From Lepidurus packardi (lineage: Eukaryota; Arthropoda; Branchiopoda; Notostraca; Triopsidae): a DNA stretch of 64,000 nucleotides. The position numbers were made by a program, and so were the translations under genes. The stretch is taken from NCBI GenBank assembly GCA_023053545.1, contig JAKZAN010000151.1, positions 1-64,000 of the forward strand, written 5' to 3'. Numbering within the stretch: position 1 is the stretch's first letter; every line of letters begins with the position of its first letter. Under the pieces are notes generated by a model. The model was given only the letters and a program-made list of their open reading frames with translations. It was not told where the DNA came from and ran no database searches. This document shows positions 35,130 to 47,500 of the stretch, piece by piece.

Positions 35130-35996
35130 ATGCTGCGCAAAAACATCCGCCAGAGGAGAGAGTTCCTCTTCACTCTCGAGCGCGAAAAGGCAGAAAAGGA
35201 GAAGTCTGAAAAAAAGACTAAGATCCTCGAAGCAGAAGCCTCCAACTCTAAAATACCCACCGAGCTCTACAAGGAGAGCGAAAAACTCAGAAAATAACTC
35301 GCTTCCAACGACGTCAACAACATCATCCCTCGCACCCACATCGACGATGAATACGCCACCTCCATCTACTCCGACCCCCAAATCCTCGTCACCACCTGCA
35401 GGGATCCCTCTTCCCGTCTCCTCCAATTCCAGAAATAGATGGCGCTCATCTTGCCCAATGCCAACAGAATTAACAGAGGTGGCTATGTCATTAACGATCT
35501 CGTCAACCTTTGCCACACAAAAAACCTCACAGACATGGTTATTCTACACGAGCATCGTGGCGAGCCCGACGCAATGATTGTGAGCCACATGCCTCTGGGT
35601 CCCACGGTGTACTTCGGGTTGCAAAATGTAGTTCTGCGACACGACGTAGGGACCAAGGTGGATACTCTGTCCGAAGCCTACCCACACTTGATCTTCAACA
35701 ACTTCACAACTAAGATTGGAGAAAGAGTGAGCAATATTTTGAAGCACCTTTTCCCCGTGCCGAAGGTGGACAGCAAGCGAGTGATAACGTTTTCGAACAA
35801 GGACGACATGATTTCTTTCCGGCACCACACGTACTAGAAGACGAGCCACAAAGATGTATAGCTGAATGAGGTGGGTCCTCGGTTCGAGATGAAACTTTAC
35901 CAGATCTCGTTAGGAACAGTGAACCAGAAGTAGGCGACGAAGGAGTGGGTGCTTCGACCTTACATGAACACTGCAGCAAAGAGAAAAGCACTGTGA
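35130..35996 (+). CDS. IMP4: U3 snoRNP protein IMP4 (Brix domain)
   Basis: An intronless frame of 288 residues with full-length IMP4 structure. The start MLRKNIRQRREFL leads to the Brix core: a DPSSRL motif, LILPNANRINRGG, VILHEHRGEPDAMIVSHMPL, GPTVYFGLQNVVLRHD and LFPVPKVDS-KRVITFSNKDD. In the C-terminus the residues before KTSHK and before LNEVGPRFE, and the one in NQK-ATKEW, are TAG. Human IMP4 has Glu at the LNEVGPRFE site and in the similar EQEAT stretch. IMP4 works with MPP10 and IMP3 in the small-subunit processome at pre-18S rRNA sites A0, A1 and A2. Confidence 0.93.
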
Positions 35997-36230
35997 TTCT
36001 ATGTAGGTATTTGTGTAGTTAGGAGTGTATCATCGACTACTTCAGCCAAAAGCAAAGATATATGTATTTGGTGTATGATTCAACAGTCTTGCCTTCATCT
36101 TGTCCATGTGATTCGCAGTGTGCTACTAGGATTCCAGTCCTATCCTTTTGTTGTTTCTTAAAGGTGGAAGGTAGCTATTCCAAAATAACAAATTAAACAA
36201 TAATTATCATTTGCTCTTCTCCAAATATGA

Positions 36231-37046
36231 TCACAGGGTTTCATCCGAGTCATCGCCAGCCTCAGTAGAGCTAGGCTCCACCCACTCGTGCTCAGTGTGC
36301 GACTTCAACCAGCTAACAATGCCCTCAACTTCTCTGTCGCCGTTGAAGTCGATAGGAGGAAGGGACTTGTCCTTTCTGAAGAATTTCAGCGTCGGATAGC
36401 CAGAGATGTCGACACCGTCCACTTCGTTGCCGGTAGAATCAACCTTCGCGATCACGATGTTGGGGTTGTTGGCGATAAGTCTGGCAGCTTCGTCATACTT
36501 GGGAGCCAGGCTCTTGCAGTGTCCGCACCATGGAGCGTAGAATTTGATCAGGAACTCCTTGTCAGAGTCCATCACCATACTCTTGAAAGTCTTACCAACA
36601 ATAATTTTAACGTGATCGTTGTTGTTCTCAGGGATGGGGTCGGACTTCATGAAAGGTTCAACAGAGCCAGCCACGGCGCCTTCCACGAACTGCTTAAGGC
36701 TTTCGACAGTGATGTCTCCAGAGAAGATGTACTTTTTGCCCTCTTTGGTCAAATACAAGATTGTAGGAGCATTGGCAACATTGACACCAAGGTACTCGGC
36801 GAGTCTTTTGAAAAGTCCAAAGCCATCATCACTGTTAGAGTGGGTAAGAATGATGTCTTCAAGGCCGATGTTGTCGAGTTAGGTGAGGGCGGCCTGGGCA
36901 GACTTAGAAGCATCATCAGTGGTGCTAAAAAGGAAGAGAGCATTGCTTTTTTCCTTGAAGATTTTATCGATGGCTTCGTTGTTGAAAGGTAGGATAGTGG
37001 AGGTGACGAGGCAGATGAGTGCCAATGCGAGGAGTGTGGTCTTCAT
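36231..37046 (-). CDS. Short protein disulfide isomerase (one CGHC domain)
   Basis: An intronless frame of 271 residues. A signal peptide (MKTTLLALALICLVTS) leads straight into a thioredoxin-like domain of the non-catalytic b' type. A catalytic thioredoxin domain follows with FYAPWCGHC at about residues 169-177 and a cis-Pro strand GYPTL. The usual PDI has a-b-b'-a'; this one lacks the first two domains, and one TAA is in frame. It should form and rearrange disulfides in the ER. The C-terminus is acidic and ends DETL, which is not a canonical KDEL retention signal, so location is uncertain. Confidence 0.85.
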
Positions 37047-37372
37047 GTTAGTGTTTTGAAGGATAATAATTGATAATTGTTATAAGGTGAATTAGGGTCT
37101 AGGATATTTTAAGAGGGTGGTGCGGTTTATAAGAACGTGGGTAGACCATACTCGACTATTTAGTTCGACGATCATAGTCATAAGTTGATGGGCTATCATC
37201 AGATTGAATATCCCAATCCGACTCATTTTTGATATAGATGTTGGGACTTAGCCTGTTCATTTTGCCAATAAATACGCCGTGGTTGACTAAAAGTGCGCCT
37301 GTCAAACATTAGGAAACCCCTCTAAACACTATCCAAAACATCACTGCCTGCAGGCGAGTGGCCTCAGTCTCC

Positions 37373-39981
37373 TCACCTCGACACATACCAGCTCGGTAGC
37401 AGCCTCTGAAATTCCTTCCTGCTCGCCAATTCCTCTACAATCCCAAACATTAATCAGTCATTCACACCATTTACCTTTCGTGAAATCGAACAGCTCTGGA
37501 AATATTAGTCTCTACTATAGCTCTCGATACTTCGACTCCGTCCTCAGTTCATCGAAGTACGGGTGGCCCAGCGCCTAGAGGGGGGTGATTCTTCTTTCCG
37601 GCTCGTAAACCATTATCTCGTTCAGCAAGTCGATCATCGACGGCTCCGCCTTGCCTCTCAGTATCTAAAACATGATTAGACAAATTCATTAATAGTTGGC
37701 AGCCGTTTCTACCTTGCGCCACTCTTTGGGTTTGATACTGGGGAATTTGTACTCTTTCATATCGTAACTCTTATTCATGGCAAGCACCTGCTCCTTCGAT
37801 GGAGTACCCAGCACTTTGATGATCTCTACCAGTTGCTCCAACTGCGAGTCGCCCAAAAACGGAGGCTCCCCATTGACCAATTCGATGATCACGCACCCTA
37901 CGCTCCACATGTCAATCTGGCACGAGTAGTCTACAGCCCCGAAGATCAACTCAGGCGCCCGGTAGCATCTGGAGCAGATGTAGGCAATATTGGCCTCTCC
38001 CTTCACTAACTGTTTAGCAGATCCAAAGTCACAGATCAGCAACTTGTTGGTGTGGGGATTGATGAGGATATTGTGGGGCTTGATGTCGCGATGAGCGATA
38101 CCTATAAACACAAGAACAATAATAAGAATCAGTAAAGTCTTTACCTAGAATAGAGAGGTAGTTCAGAGCTCTGAACATCTGGTAAGCGTAGATCTTGATG
38201 AGGACCGCCGGAAGATTCGCCATATTCTTGATGTACTTGTGGTTTAAGGAGTAAAGAGTATCCTCAAAGTACTCCATCACGACACTTAGGTACTCCTCAT
38301 TTTTTTCGGCCGTCGTGAAGCTCCCCAGCATTTCGAGGACGTTCGGATGGTGTAGCAACTTTAGAATAGTTAATTCTCTGTTTTTGTAACGACGGTCTTG
38401 GAGCACTTTCTTGATTGCTACTACGTGCCCAGTTTCTTTGTGTGTAGCCTTGTAAACTACGCCAAAGGTTCCCTTGCCCACGACGTCATCAACACGGAAA
38501 TCATGTTCTTCTGAGTTCGCTAGACAGGTAAGCATGTTGGCCTGCGGATGGGTTTTCTGGCGAAGTAGAGAAGATGACTGAGCAGAAGTCGACGAATAGA
38601 GCTGGGTGTTGCTGGATTTGAGGTAGGAGCCGTTTTCGCGGCTCAAACTGGGTATTAGAGCACTGTAAAAATTCTAAAGTTGGAAACAATCGAATACGAT
38701 CATGAAAAGACGGGAATACCTAAAAGTTGGTTTCGTCTGCCTCGGTCTGGACCTTTCTGTATTGTTTTTGAAGCATCGGCTCGCGTATCTAGTTTTTTGA
38801 AAATGCCCAGTTGTTCGTGCTGCCATCTTTCTCTGGCTTTCCTATCACTTGGTTCTGTTATCTGCTATGTTTGGGATAACCACTAGCATCTTCCTTCCTG
38901 TTGCTGTTGCCTGTGTAGTAATTCATGCCGGTGTATGCTAGGCGGGATTTGGAATCCTTTGGTTGGAGGTTCAAAGGGTGTCTCGTGTTAAGTTGGTTAT
39001 TGCTGTTACTACTGTACTTTGCGATAGCACTACTCGTGGCTTGGTTGAAAGCAGGCGCGGGGGCATAGTTTCTGCTGTTGTAGTCTGCTAGATAGTCTTT
39101 AAGCTGTGGGTCTACGAGGTTGTTGAGAGTTGGGGCCTTTTGCTTTTCTGCAGATCGTTGTTTGGGCTATTGAAGACGAACACTGCTCAGGTTAGAGTAG
39201 AAATTATTGCCGGTTTTGGGATGATTATTGCTGGAATTGGTCGGCTTGACCAGATCGTTTGCTTCAAAGCCGGTACTAGCGTTACTGACAAACTTGGAGT
39301 CGATGTTGGAATTATTTATGATGTAGTTGCTGTATTGGGTGTTTCCAGAGTTTGCTAGAGAGTATGTGGGCTGGTAGGAGAGCTGCTGAGACTACTTTCT
39401 CTTGTTCGGGTTGTGATTATATGCTTGGTTCGGAGTGTGTTGAATTTTGGGACGATTTGCCTGCGATGGCCTTTCCTTATCCAAAGGATCTCGGAACTGC
39501 ATTACTTCGTCGCCTTCTGTCTGGGCTCGGAGATTGGGTTGATTATATGGTTGTCCTGAGAGTCGATGTTCGTTGGAGGCGCTATTGATTGTATTCTAAG
39601 GTAAGAAAGCTGGTGTATTAGTAGATGTTGCTCATAGATTTCTCATGGATCATGAAGGAACACAAAAAACCCTCACAGAACAGAGATTTGGCTATTTTCA
39701 TAAAAAGGGTACAAACTAAAAGAAACGACTGGTTATGCGCAGCACAAGGAACCAGTCGATGGAATTTATGATCAGGCTTTGTTTGGAGCGATTGCGAATA
39801 TACAGATGTGAATGAGAAAAGTAGTGATTCCAAAGGGGTGGAAGGAAAGGTTGTATGAAGGGAGGGATGAAAAGCTAGTTACTGCCGAGAGTTTGAAGTT
39901 GGGTTTGAGAGCTTTGAGGTAAGGATCGTTAATCTTGTAGTTGTAAGTTTTTTCGGAGGACTTGGGCTTGGATCTGTTCAT
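37373..39981 (-). CDS. GSK3: GSK3-like protein kinase with long N/S-rich N-terminus
   Basis: Introns of 287, 46, 43, 48 and 40 nt give exactly 715 codons. The first 340 residues are Asn/Ser/Gln-rich and disordered. The kinase part has [30 protein letters not shown], the [10 protein letters not shown] activation segment and [15 protein letters not shown]. The Tyr before ICSR that GSK3 phosphorylates is kept. The second loop Tyr is Cys and the usual KPQN is KPHN. The C-terminal tail TPL-Glu-A..HPYFDELR includes a TAG at that conserved Glu. The last exon (LFDFTKEELASRK..LLPSW) is clearly GSK3. The kinase acts in Wnt-like, metabolic or ciliary signalling; the 287-nt first intron is unusually long for this locus. 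Confidence 0.9.
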
Positions 39982-40570
39982 GGGTGGAAACTAGGGATGG
40001 AGAACAGAGATATTAATTGTATTATGGCGTAATTCTTCCTTTATGGTGAATTGATAGACTTAGCTGAGTCTTGGAGTCAGACTAACTATGACTAGTATTT
40101 TGAGAGTTTCATCGAAGCATCACATTTCGAAAATCGGCACATTCCTAGAAACGTCTATCTGCTCATGCCTTTTTAAAGAATTTTACGACATTGTTCTGAT
40201 CATGGAAACACCCCATTAACTCCCAAACTAGTTTAACCTTTGATCGGCTTCAAAGGTTATCACCTGCACTCCAGACACAGGCTTGACATCTTCCACCTAG
40301 AAATTAGCAATGTCTTTGTATGTGTGTTTCAGGCCCAAAGAAGAATTCGGTTTTATCGAAATTAGCATTGGGTTGCATTGCCGCTGAACTGATAGGAAAA
40401 CAGATATTGGGAAATAGTCAACCTGGCCCAAACCGTATGGTAGCTGGAACCCGAATTTCCATCAAATACAGACATGAAACTCGTACTGTCTGCTCAAAAC
40501 TATTCTTGTCCTAATCACTTATTACATACATATTATACCAACCTCTCCTATTTATCTGCCTAGCCGAGCC
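39982..40570. other. Intergenic region between divergent genes
   Basis: About 590 bases separate the GSK3 and septin genes, which point away from each other. Short open stretches occur, but none has coherent composition or a recognisable motif. I saw no RNA gene or repeat. Both promoters presumably lie here. Confidence 0.4.
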
Positions 40571-42043
40571 ATGAATCCTAATAATAACCCTCCTCGACCC
40601 AACTCTTTCCACAAGCCCCTCCACATCTAACCTTCAGCACCAGCTGCGGTGTCCCCCGATGCCTGTGACAGACCCTAGCCCTCCTCTGCCCGCGCAAGCA
40701 GTAGCGTAAGAATCATTTGCCTATTCCTTTTCTCTTGCATAACGACTGCAGAGTCGCAGAGATCGCACGCAGCCTCCGAGGATATTCAACTCTTTCGCCA
40801 ACGGATTCCCTCTTTTTGACTCTTCAATCATTAATTCCGAAGAGATAGAGATTTCAGTAGGGCCCGAATTCGGTATCATCTCTTTAAATGCGCATGCCAC
40901 AAATTTGTTGTCACAGTCCTCGGCTCCCAAGAGAATGTCGCTTCAGTCAAATCTGAATTCGATGAAATAGTGCACAACCAACGCCAGGAGCGAATCCGAC
41001 CCATCAGATTCAATGTTCTCATTGCAGGGGCAGCAGGTCTCGGCAAGTCCAGTTTCATCGACGCCTTCATCACTCGCAAGTTCGAGGCTGGCATCGTCAT
41101 ACGCAAACCTACAACGGAGATCACTATCCATAGCGGTGTACGCACATAAGAAGGGTGCTCTTTCTAAATAACGATGATCGACACACCAGGATACACTGCA
41201 CCCAATCATCCTGCTTATTGCGAACTGCTAATCAAGGAGACCAAAGCTAGAGTAAAAAACCATTTACCACCTATAACTCCTTCACGTTGGCCATGGTGCT
41301 AGCCTAATTGAAGCAATTGGGAATTATAAAGGAAACAGTTCGCAGAGTTCAAATCAGAAAAAGAACACAGACGGACTCGTCAAGCTATACTCCATCAAGT
41401 AGATCTCGACCACCTCGTTGACACTAGGATCCACTGTTGTCTTTTCTTCTTGAATGGACCTCGTATTTGCCGTGAAGACTCCTACATTATGTCGAAGTTG
41501 CAAAGGTACACAAACATAATTCCGGTCATGGCACGAGGCGATACTTTCACATAAGAAGAGATCAGAAACTATAAGACCCTCATACTGCACCAGAAGGCAG
41601 AACAGAGGCTGCACTGGTTTGAATGTCAGAACTATCTGGAAATGAACTACCCACACAAGTTAAAAATGCTAACATAAGGCGTGTTCGGGGCCGCGCCACC
41701 ATTCGTGCTGGTCTCCTGCTTCTCGAAGATCAAGGCCAACAACAGAGAGATATTTGGACGGAAATACAAGTGGGGGATCTGCGACATGTATAACCCCGAG
41801 CATTGTGATTTCATGTTGCTCTACAACTTTTTGTTGGCGTACTTCAGCAAGCCTCTGATACTGCTGGCAGACTCCTACGGAGATACCTGTGAACGAGAGG
41901 TGGAAGTTGCAGCAGAGGCTTAAGCAGAAAAATAGAAACAGAGAGCTGTACAAGCGCAAGTAGAATAGACGAAGAAGATAAAGTACACAGTAATTCTTGC
42001 AGCAGCGATAGTAGCAGGAGTTCTGGCCTATAAAAAATATTGA
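40571..42043 (+). CDS. Tail-anchored septin GTPase
   Basis: Several introns are needed: one near 40708-40752, one near 40860-40868, and one near 41247-41310 that I could not place exactly. The G domain shows G1 GAAGLGKS, a G3 IDTPGY and the RIHCCLFFL strand that follows it. IIPVMARGDTFT stands at the G4 position, where septins have AKAD. Later septin-type helices, including SCFSKIK, precede a short coiled tail. The last 20 residues are a hydrophobic helix (YTVILAAAIVAGVLAYKKY), so it looks anchored at its C-terminus. Ciliate septins of Tetrahymena also bear such helices and sit on mitochondria. The N-terminus is Pro/Ser/Asn-rich. Filament or organelle-membrane scaffolding is the likely role. 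Confidence 0.8.
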
Positions 42044-42208
42044 GGCATTTGATGTCTGAGAATACTGTTTTGTAGGGCACAATCGAGAAATGGAAGATTA
42101 GTAGATAAACATTCGAAATGCAGAAGTAAATGAAATTGAAGAGGGAGGTAGTCTCAGATGAACGATCTGATCTTGGATTTAGATTTGGATCTTCTCTTCG
42201 GTGCCTCT

Positions 42209-44453
42209 TCAATCTAGACACTCGATTTGTTGGTAGCCAGCTTATCCCTGTACGTACAGCTCCATTGACTTGGCATTCCCTGTCGGAACTTATCCTTTCA
42301 CTCTCTTAGCGAAACTCTTTGACTGCTTCTGTTTTTTCCCTTCGGCTTCCACCAGGTCAATTATGGTTTTAAACTCTCCTTGGGTCTTCTCAGTCAGTTC
42401 GGCTCCTCCGGGTTTCTCGCAACACTTTTCATCATCAAAGCAGTCCCATTCCTCATTCTTGTGCTCTGAGGTTTTATTCATAGAGGATTGGAGGTCTCCC
42501 TGACTGGACTGGTTCTAGGATGAGTAGTCATGATCTCGGGCTTTAGGAGGGACAAAATGGGATTTGCCAGAGGGTCCTCTATTCGCGTTTTTCTGATTTT
42601 ATTGAGCTTTTTATAGGAGAAAAGCCTTCGGATCGAAGTTGACACTTTTGGGATCTGCTTTCTTCTGTTGGCTCGGCTGAGGCCCATTCTTGAAGTTGTT
42701 ACTTGATGCAGGGATGCTTTTGTCCACATATTTATCACTATCTGTTTGTTGCATGATATTGAGTAGCATGGGTTGAGTTTCTGCTTCTTCATTGAAACTC
42801 AGTACTCTCAGCATTTCTTCGATATGTGCATGCCCCACTTTCTGCTGATTTAGTGACTATCTGATAATCTGCTGTTTGCTCTCGTTGATCAACTCATTCT
42901 TGTTGTCCGATATCATTTTGTTGATGTGCTCGTCCATGTCTTCCACCCTGATCCCTCCCGACTTCGACAGGAAATTCTGGAAGCACTGTCCTATACTCCC
43001 TAGATCTCGCAACTGCTGGTTGTTCCCGCCCATGAACATCCTGCTCATGATGTTGGCATCGTTTTCAGTGCTGTCGAACAGACTTTCTTTGTTCTTTAGC
43101 TTTCTAATCATTTCTTCATTCGAGATCTGCTGAGGATTGTCGATCTGGGGCTGGTCAGGCTCTGCCCTTGCCGTTCTTTTTTTGGAAAGCTTGAATATTT
43201 TAGAAGGATTCGCCACCCTTTTCTCGAAGGTTTGCTCAAGTTTTGCCTGGTCTGGCATCTCGTATCCTGTAAACTCCACCTTTATTCGCAGTATGGGTTT
43301 TTTATTATTCTTGGGATGCTATCGAATTCGCTCTTCTTCCTGCCGTAAAAGTCTCTAGGTGAAGCTCACAAGTTAGTTGAATAGACTAAACCTCCTGTCC
43401 CGGCTTTCATGGCACTTTTTCTCCAGCTATTGAGCGTCTATCGATGCTACGATCAGAGGCCTATGTGATCGAGCTAGGAAGACCGGAACTAAATCAACGC
43501 TTTGCTGAGTTTTATGGCTGACAATCTGCAATAGTCCACAGTGCTTCATTGGCATTTCGGCCTCAATGAATTGCGTAATGATGGTCGAACCTGGCTGATA
43601 TATGGGGATACTACCTTCTCTCCTCTCTATTCTGGGGATCGACTCATGCTCATGACACCAAACTATTAGGTGCATCCAGTCGCGGCAGCAATTAGGGATG
43701 CAGACAGGAATCATAGTCACAACCTGAGTGCTTGCCTTTGTATCGATTCTGATGCACAACCAGCAGGCAATAAGCTTATGAGTACTCCACAGGGGGCTTT
43801 TAGAACTGAATGGCTTTCTCTGAAAAAAGTTTGCCGAGCCGAAAGGAGTCGATATAGCCTACTCCATAGAGTGCCAAAATGGATTGGCCTTTTTTCATGA
43901 TGATAGGGTTGATTGTGACAATCTGCTCATGGCTTTTGACTTTTCCGAAATAGTTGATGTAGTTGCTCTGATGCATCAAGTCCATGACAGATAGAGAGAC
44001 ATTGGATTGGGGAAAATCGTGGTTTCCATGGGTGCTGAAAATCGGTAGTCCTACATTCAGGTTTTCGCTGGTGTAATTAGCCCTGTAGTCGCTGATGACT
44101 TCGGTCTTGATTTCATCGCTGGAGAAGACCACTTGACGCAGGAGACTCATACATTTGAATAGTGTTGTGATGGAGGGATTGACTATGTCAAAAAGATCAC
44201 CTCCTAGAAGCAAGAAATCGCATTATTGTTTTTTGGCATTTTCTAGGACCTCCCCGAAGGCTTCGAAGGAGTCGGAGGCGAGAATAGGGTCGTTTTCACG
44301 GTGTCCCAGATGGATGTCAGTCGCGATAAGTATTCTTGAAGGTATCAGATGTCTGGCGGGAGTCCATGAAAGATGTGATAAGAGGAAGCTTTTATTTATA
44401 AATAGGGTTTGTGCTAAAATCAAAATCTTATGACTAAATCGCGGTCTAACCAC
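42209..44453 (-). CDS. MRE11: MRE11 DNA-repair nuclease
   Basis: The phosphoesterase core is clear: ATDIHLGH, FLLLGGDLFD, FSTHGNHDFP, IVTINPI..GQSILALYGVG, LLVVHQNR, and VWCHEHES with IYQPGSTI. These bind the two manganese ions. In the HEHE motif the expected Gly is Cys. A one-base shift is needed near 43668-43690 to keep the frame between LLP and the HEHE motif. The C-terminal half (DNA-binding and capping domain, then a 300-residue disordered Gln/Asn/Lys-rich tail) continues to TGA at 42209. The start is not certain: no in-frame ATG lies close upstream and an intron near 44395 is likely. The nuclease processes DNA ends with RAD50 in repair and meiosis. Confidence 0.88.
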
Positions 44454-44595
44454 CTGTGTAGATCATTACATACTTACTTGTCTTGTTGATTTGCAAACAA
44501 ATATTGAGGACCTAACAGTATGGGCAAAGGTTGACCCTACTATATTATTGTCTGGCTTCTGGCTTCAAATAACTTATAAACATTATACTTGGACC

Positions 44596-47500
44596 TCATG
44601 AGTCGTCGGCCAGAATCTCGCTCTCCATCTTCGACAGCAGCTTCTGAGATTCCTGGTTTTTCTATTTCTTGATACGCTCCAATTCCTCGTTCTTCTCCTT
44701 AATCTGCTTCTCCTTCTCTGTGAGCTTGCACTTCTTCTCCAGTTGCTCGATCATAGTGGTGTACAGATTCGCGTCTACAATGCCGTCTGGACTCTTGATC
44801 CTCAGCTACTCCTGATACTTCTTTACGATTTCTTCGGTGTAGTGCCCGAACATTCCCACTACCTCTATCTTCTCGCCAGTTAGTTCACGCAGTAAGTTCT
44901 GCAGCAACATAATATCTTCTTTGACGACTGACTCCTTAGATATTGGAAACTTAATTGTTGATTTCCGTTGCCTGTAAAATTGTAACGCACTGTTACTGTT
45001 ATTACTGTTAGGTTGGGGAGACTGAACCATCGTTTATGTCCCGCCCTGCATTACCGACGAAGATGAGGGCATCCCTAACAAATTCTGAACCAATGATGTA
45101 TTCAGTTCATCAAGTTTGGGTTTATTTGGAGGATGTGCTTGTTGAGGGATCTGCGTTGGCTGCGAGGGCTGTAAGATAGTCTTGTTGGATACTCCGGGAG
45201 TCATAACAGGCTGCGGAGGCAGGGCTGGAGGGATCTATAGGTCCAGTAAGTCAAGGGTGTTGGCGAGGTTACTAGCATGTGATGAGACAGAGGGTTCATT
45301 TTTACTGTACTCGACCCTATCAAAATTCTTAGTGGAGTTCGTTTGGGTACTAATTTATTGGGCTGCTAATTTTTGGTCTGGACGTATGGTTTCCCAAACA
45401 GCTGGTTCGTTCGAAGATTCACTTGATTTAGATTTTATCGACAGGGGCAATTGGTTAGCAGGACAATTCAACGCTGTAGAGTTCTGTTGAGCCCAATTTG
45501 CTGGCTGTCCCAGCGAGCCGGTTGTTGTCGCGGTATTCGGAGAGTTTAAAGCCGCCACATGCGAAGAGGAGCCTGAAATTGTTGGCGAATGCACAACTGA
45601 GGACCCCGGAGAGACTACAGTGTTTCATTCCTGTCTGACTTGGGGCAGCTACGAAATTGGTGCTGTTCTGAGGAGAAAAGTTATTTGGAGAGCTGATCCT
45701 TCCTACAATTGATGCTTGTAAGGGGTTCTGCTGACTGGCGTTGCCCTCTTGCTGGATTATTGCTGGCGAAGAATTGTTAGATAAATTGAAACAAATCGAG
45801 TTTGGAGGAGTGTTGATTGCGTGGGTAGCAGCAACCGTGCTCATGGCTGCCCCACTGGCGGTGGGAATGGATATCGAAGAAATGGGTGAGTCTGCCTGCC
45901 GATAAGTCGCATCCTGTCGAGTTTGGATGGAAGGTTGATCCAGTCTGCTTGAGCTCAAAAAGACTGGATTCTCTACGACTGCGCTAGTGTGTATATGCGA
46001 GTTTGAATAGGGAAATAAACTCATTTGATAGGCTGGATTAGCGTTTTGGCTCAGATTCTTAACTTTCACGGTATCTAGCCTCAGATTATGGGGAAGAGGT
46101 GGCCTCCTGTCGGAAGTGACTTGGTTGCCTTCTGCCCGAAAAGGGAAGCCGAGGGTGAGGGTTGGTCATATCAAGTCTGGAAGGGGGTAGCTTGAATTCT
46201 GTGTAGACAACATTGGAGGTCGTAGGGGTGTTCTGGTTGGACTTAGAGACAGCATTGAAGTTTTGAGATGCATAATGCATGAATGGAGTATGTTCCGCGT
46301 TGTTTTTGGACTCATTAACTTACGAGTGTGTCATGGATGATTTGTGCAGAAAGTTCCGGTAATTGCTCATCGCAGCATTATTCTGAAGTTTGCTGTCCGG
46401 CGACTTGTTACGATAAGTCTGACTCTACACCATGAAAGTCTGACTCTCCGAGAATCGATCAATGTTGTTCAGGCTAGATTGACAGTTAAATGAAGTGATA
46501 TCCCTTTGACACCATCGTAGGGGTCGTGTACTCCTGCAGATTTTGGGGATTATTGTTTGGAACAGGACTTTGATTTTTCTTTAGAGGTTGTGGTTCCAGA
46601 TGGCCTGCTTCTTTCTCAGCCACAATGCCTTCTTCTTTGGCTAGGAATCTGCTATCTGTCTAAGCCTTTTTCTCAAACTAGGACATCGAGTGGGCTACGA
46701 CAGGAGGGTTCTGCAGTGAATTACGATTATTGGTTGAGATCGCTTTCACATTCTGATCTGTATGGCTTTTCTTGATCATTGGCTCGAAGGAGCCAGGTGG
46801 GCTTTGTGGAGCATCAGGTTCAGGGTCTCTTATCTCCTCGAGCCATGTGTGAAGGCTATTGTTCAAAAAACTAGGAGTATTGTTGTAGGTTGTCGCCTCA
46901 AATAACGATCGAGTTTCGAGACCACTCTAGTTTGCGTTGTGGTTCTGAGTAGCGTAAGGGCAATCAGCCTTGACTGGGAACTCGTTGAAGAGAGTTTCAA
47001 CAACTCTATTGGGTCGATCTATTTTTTTCCCATTGAAAAGACTCTTCGACTGGAAAAGGTTGCCGACTGCCTCTGCAACAAGCTTATCTCGACTGTTTTT
47101 AGATCTACTAGGTCTGTTTTAAATAGCGATCTAAGACTCTGCATGTAGCTCCCTCAAGGCCTCTAACTCTACAGCATGGATACACTTGACGAGTGCCGTG
47201 TTCTCGTTTTCATGGTACATCTTGCAGTACTATTTGTACATCGCTCTGAAGTTAGCCTTGGCTTTGCTTTTCATTTCTACAGAGAATAGAGGCGTTTCTG
47301 AAGACATCTTATGAGCATCGTTTTTAGACCTCTAAGGTTCAGGAGGGTCCTTTTTGATAAGATCGTAGCAGTTGTCGACACTTCTGCGGGCTCCGGGTGT
47401 CTTGTTCAGGTGGTTGCTTTCCTTTATCTCGAGGTCTGCAGAGCTAGTCAGTAGATGGTGCGTGGCAATATTGTGGTGCTGGAGGGCGATCGGCTGGTCT

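Noticed and set aside
37373..37700. Earlier ends for GSK3 at 37341 or 37458
   Set aside because: A 40-nt intron gives the family-typical LFDFTKEEL..LLPSW end at 37373; the alternatives give unlike tails.
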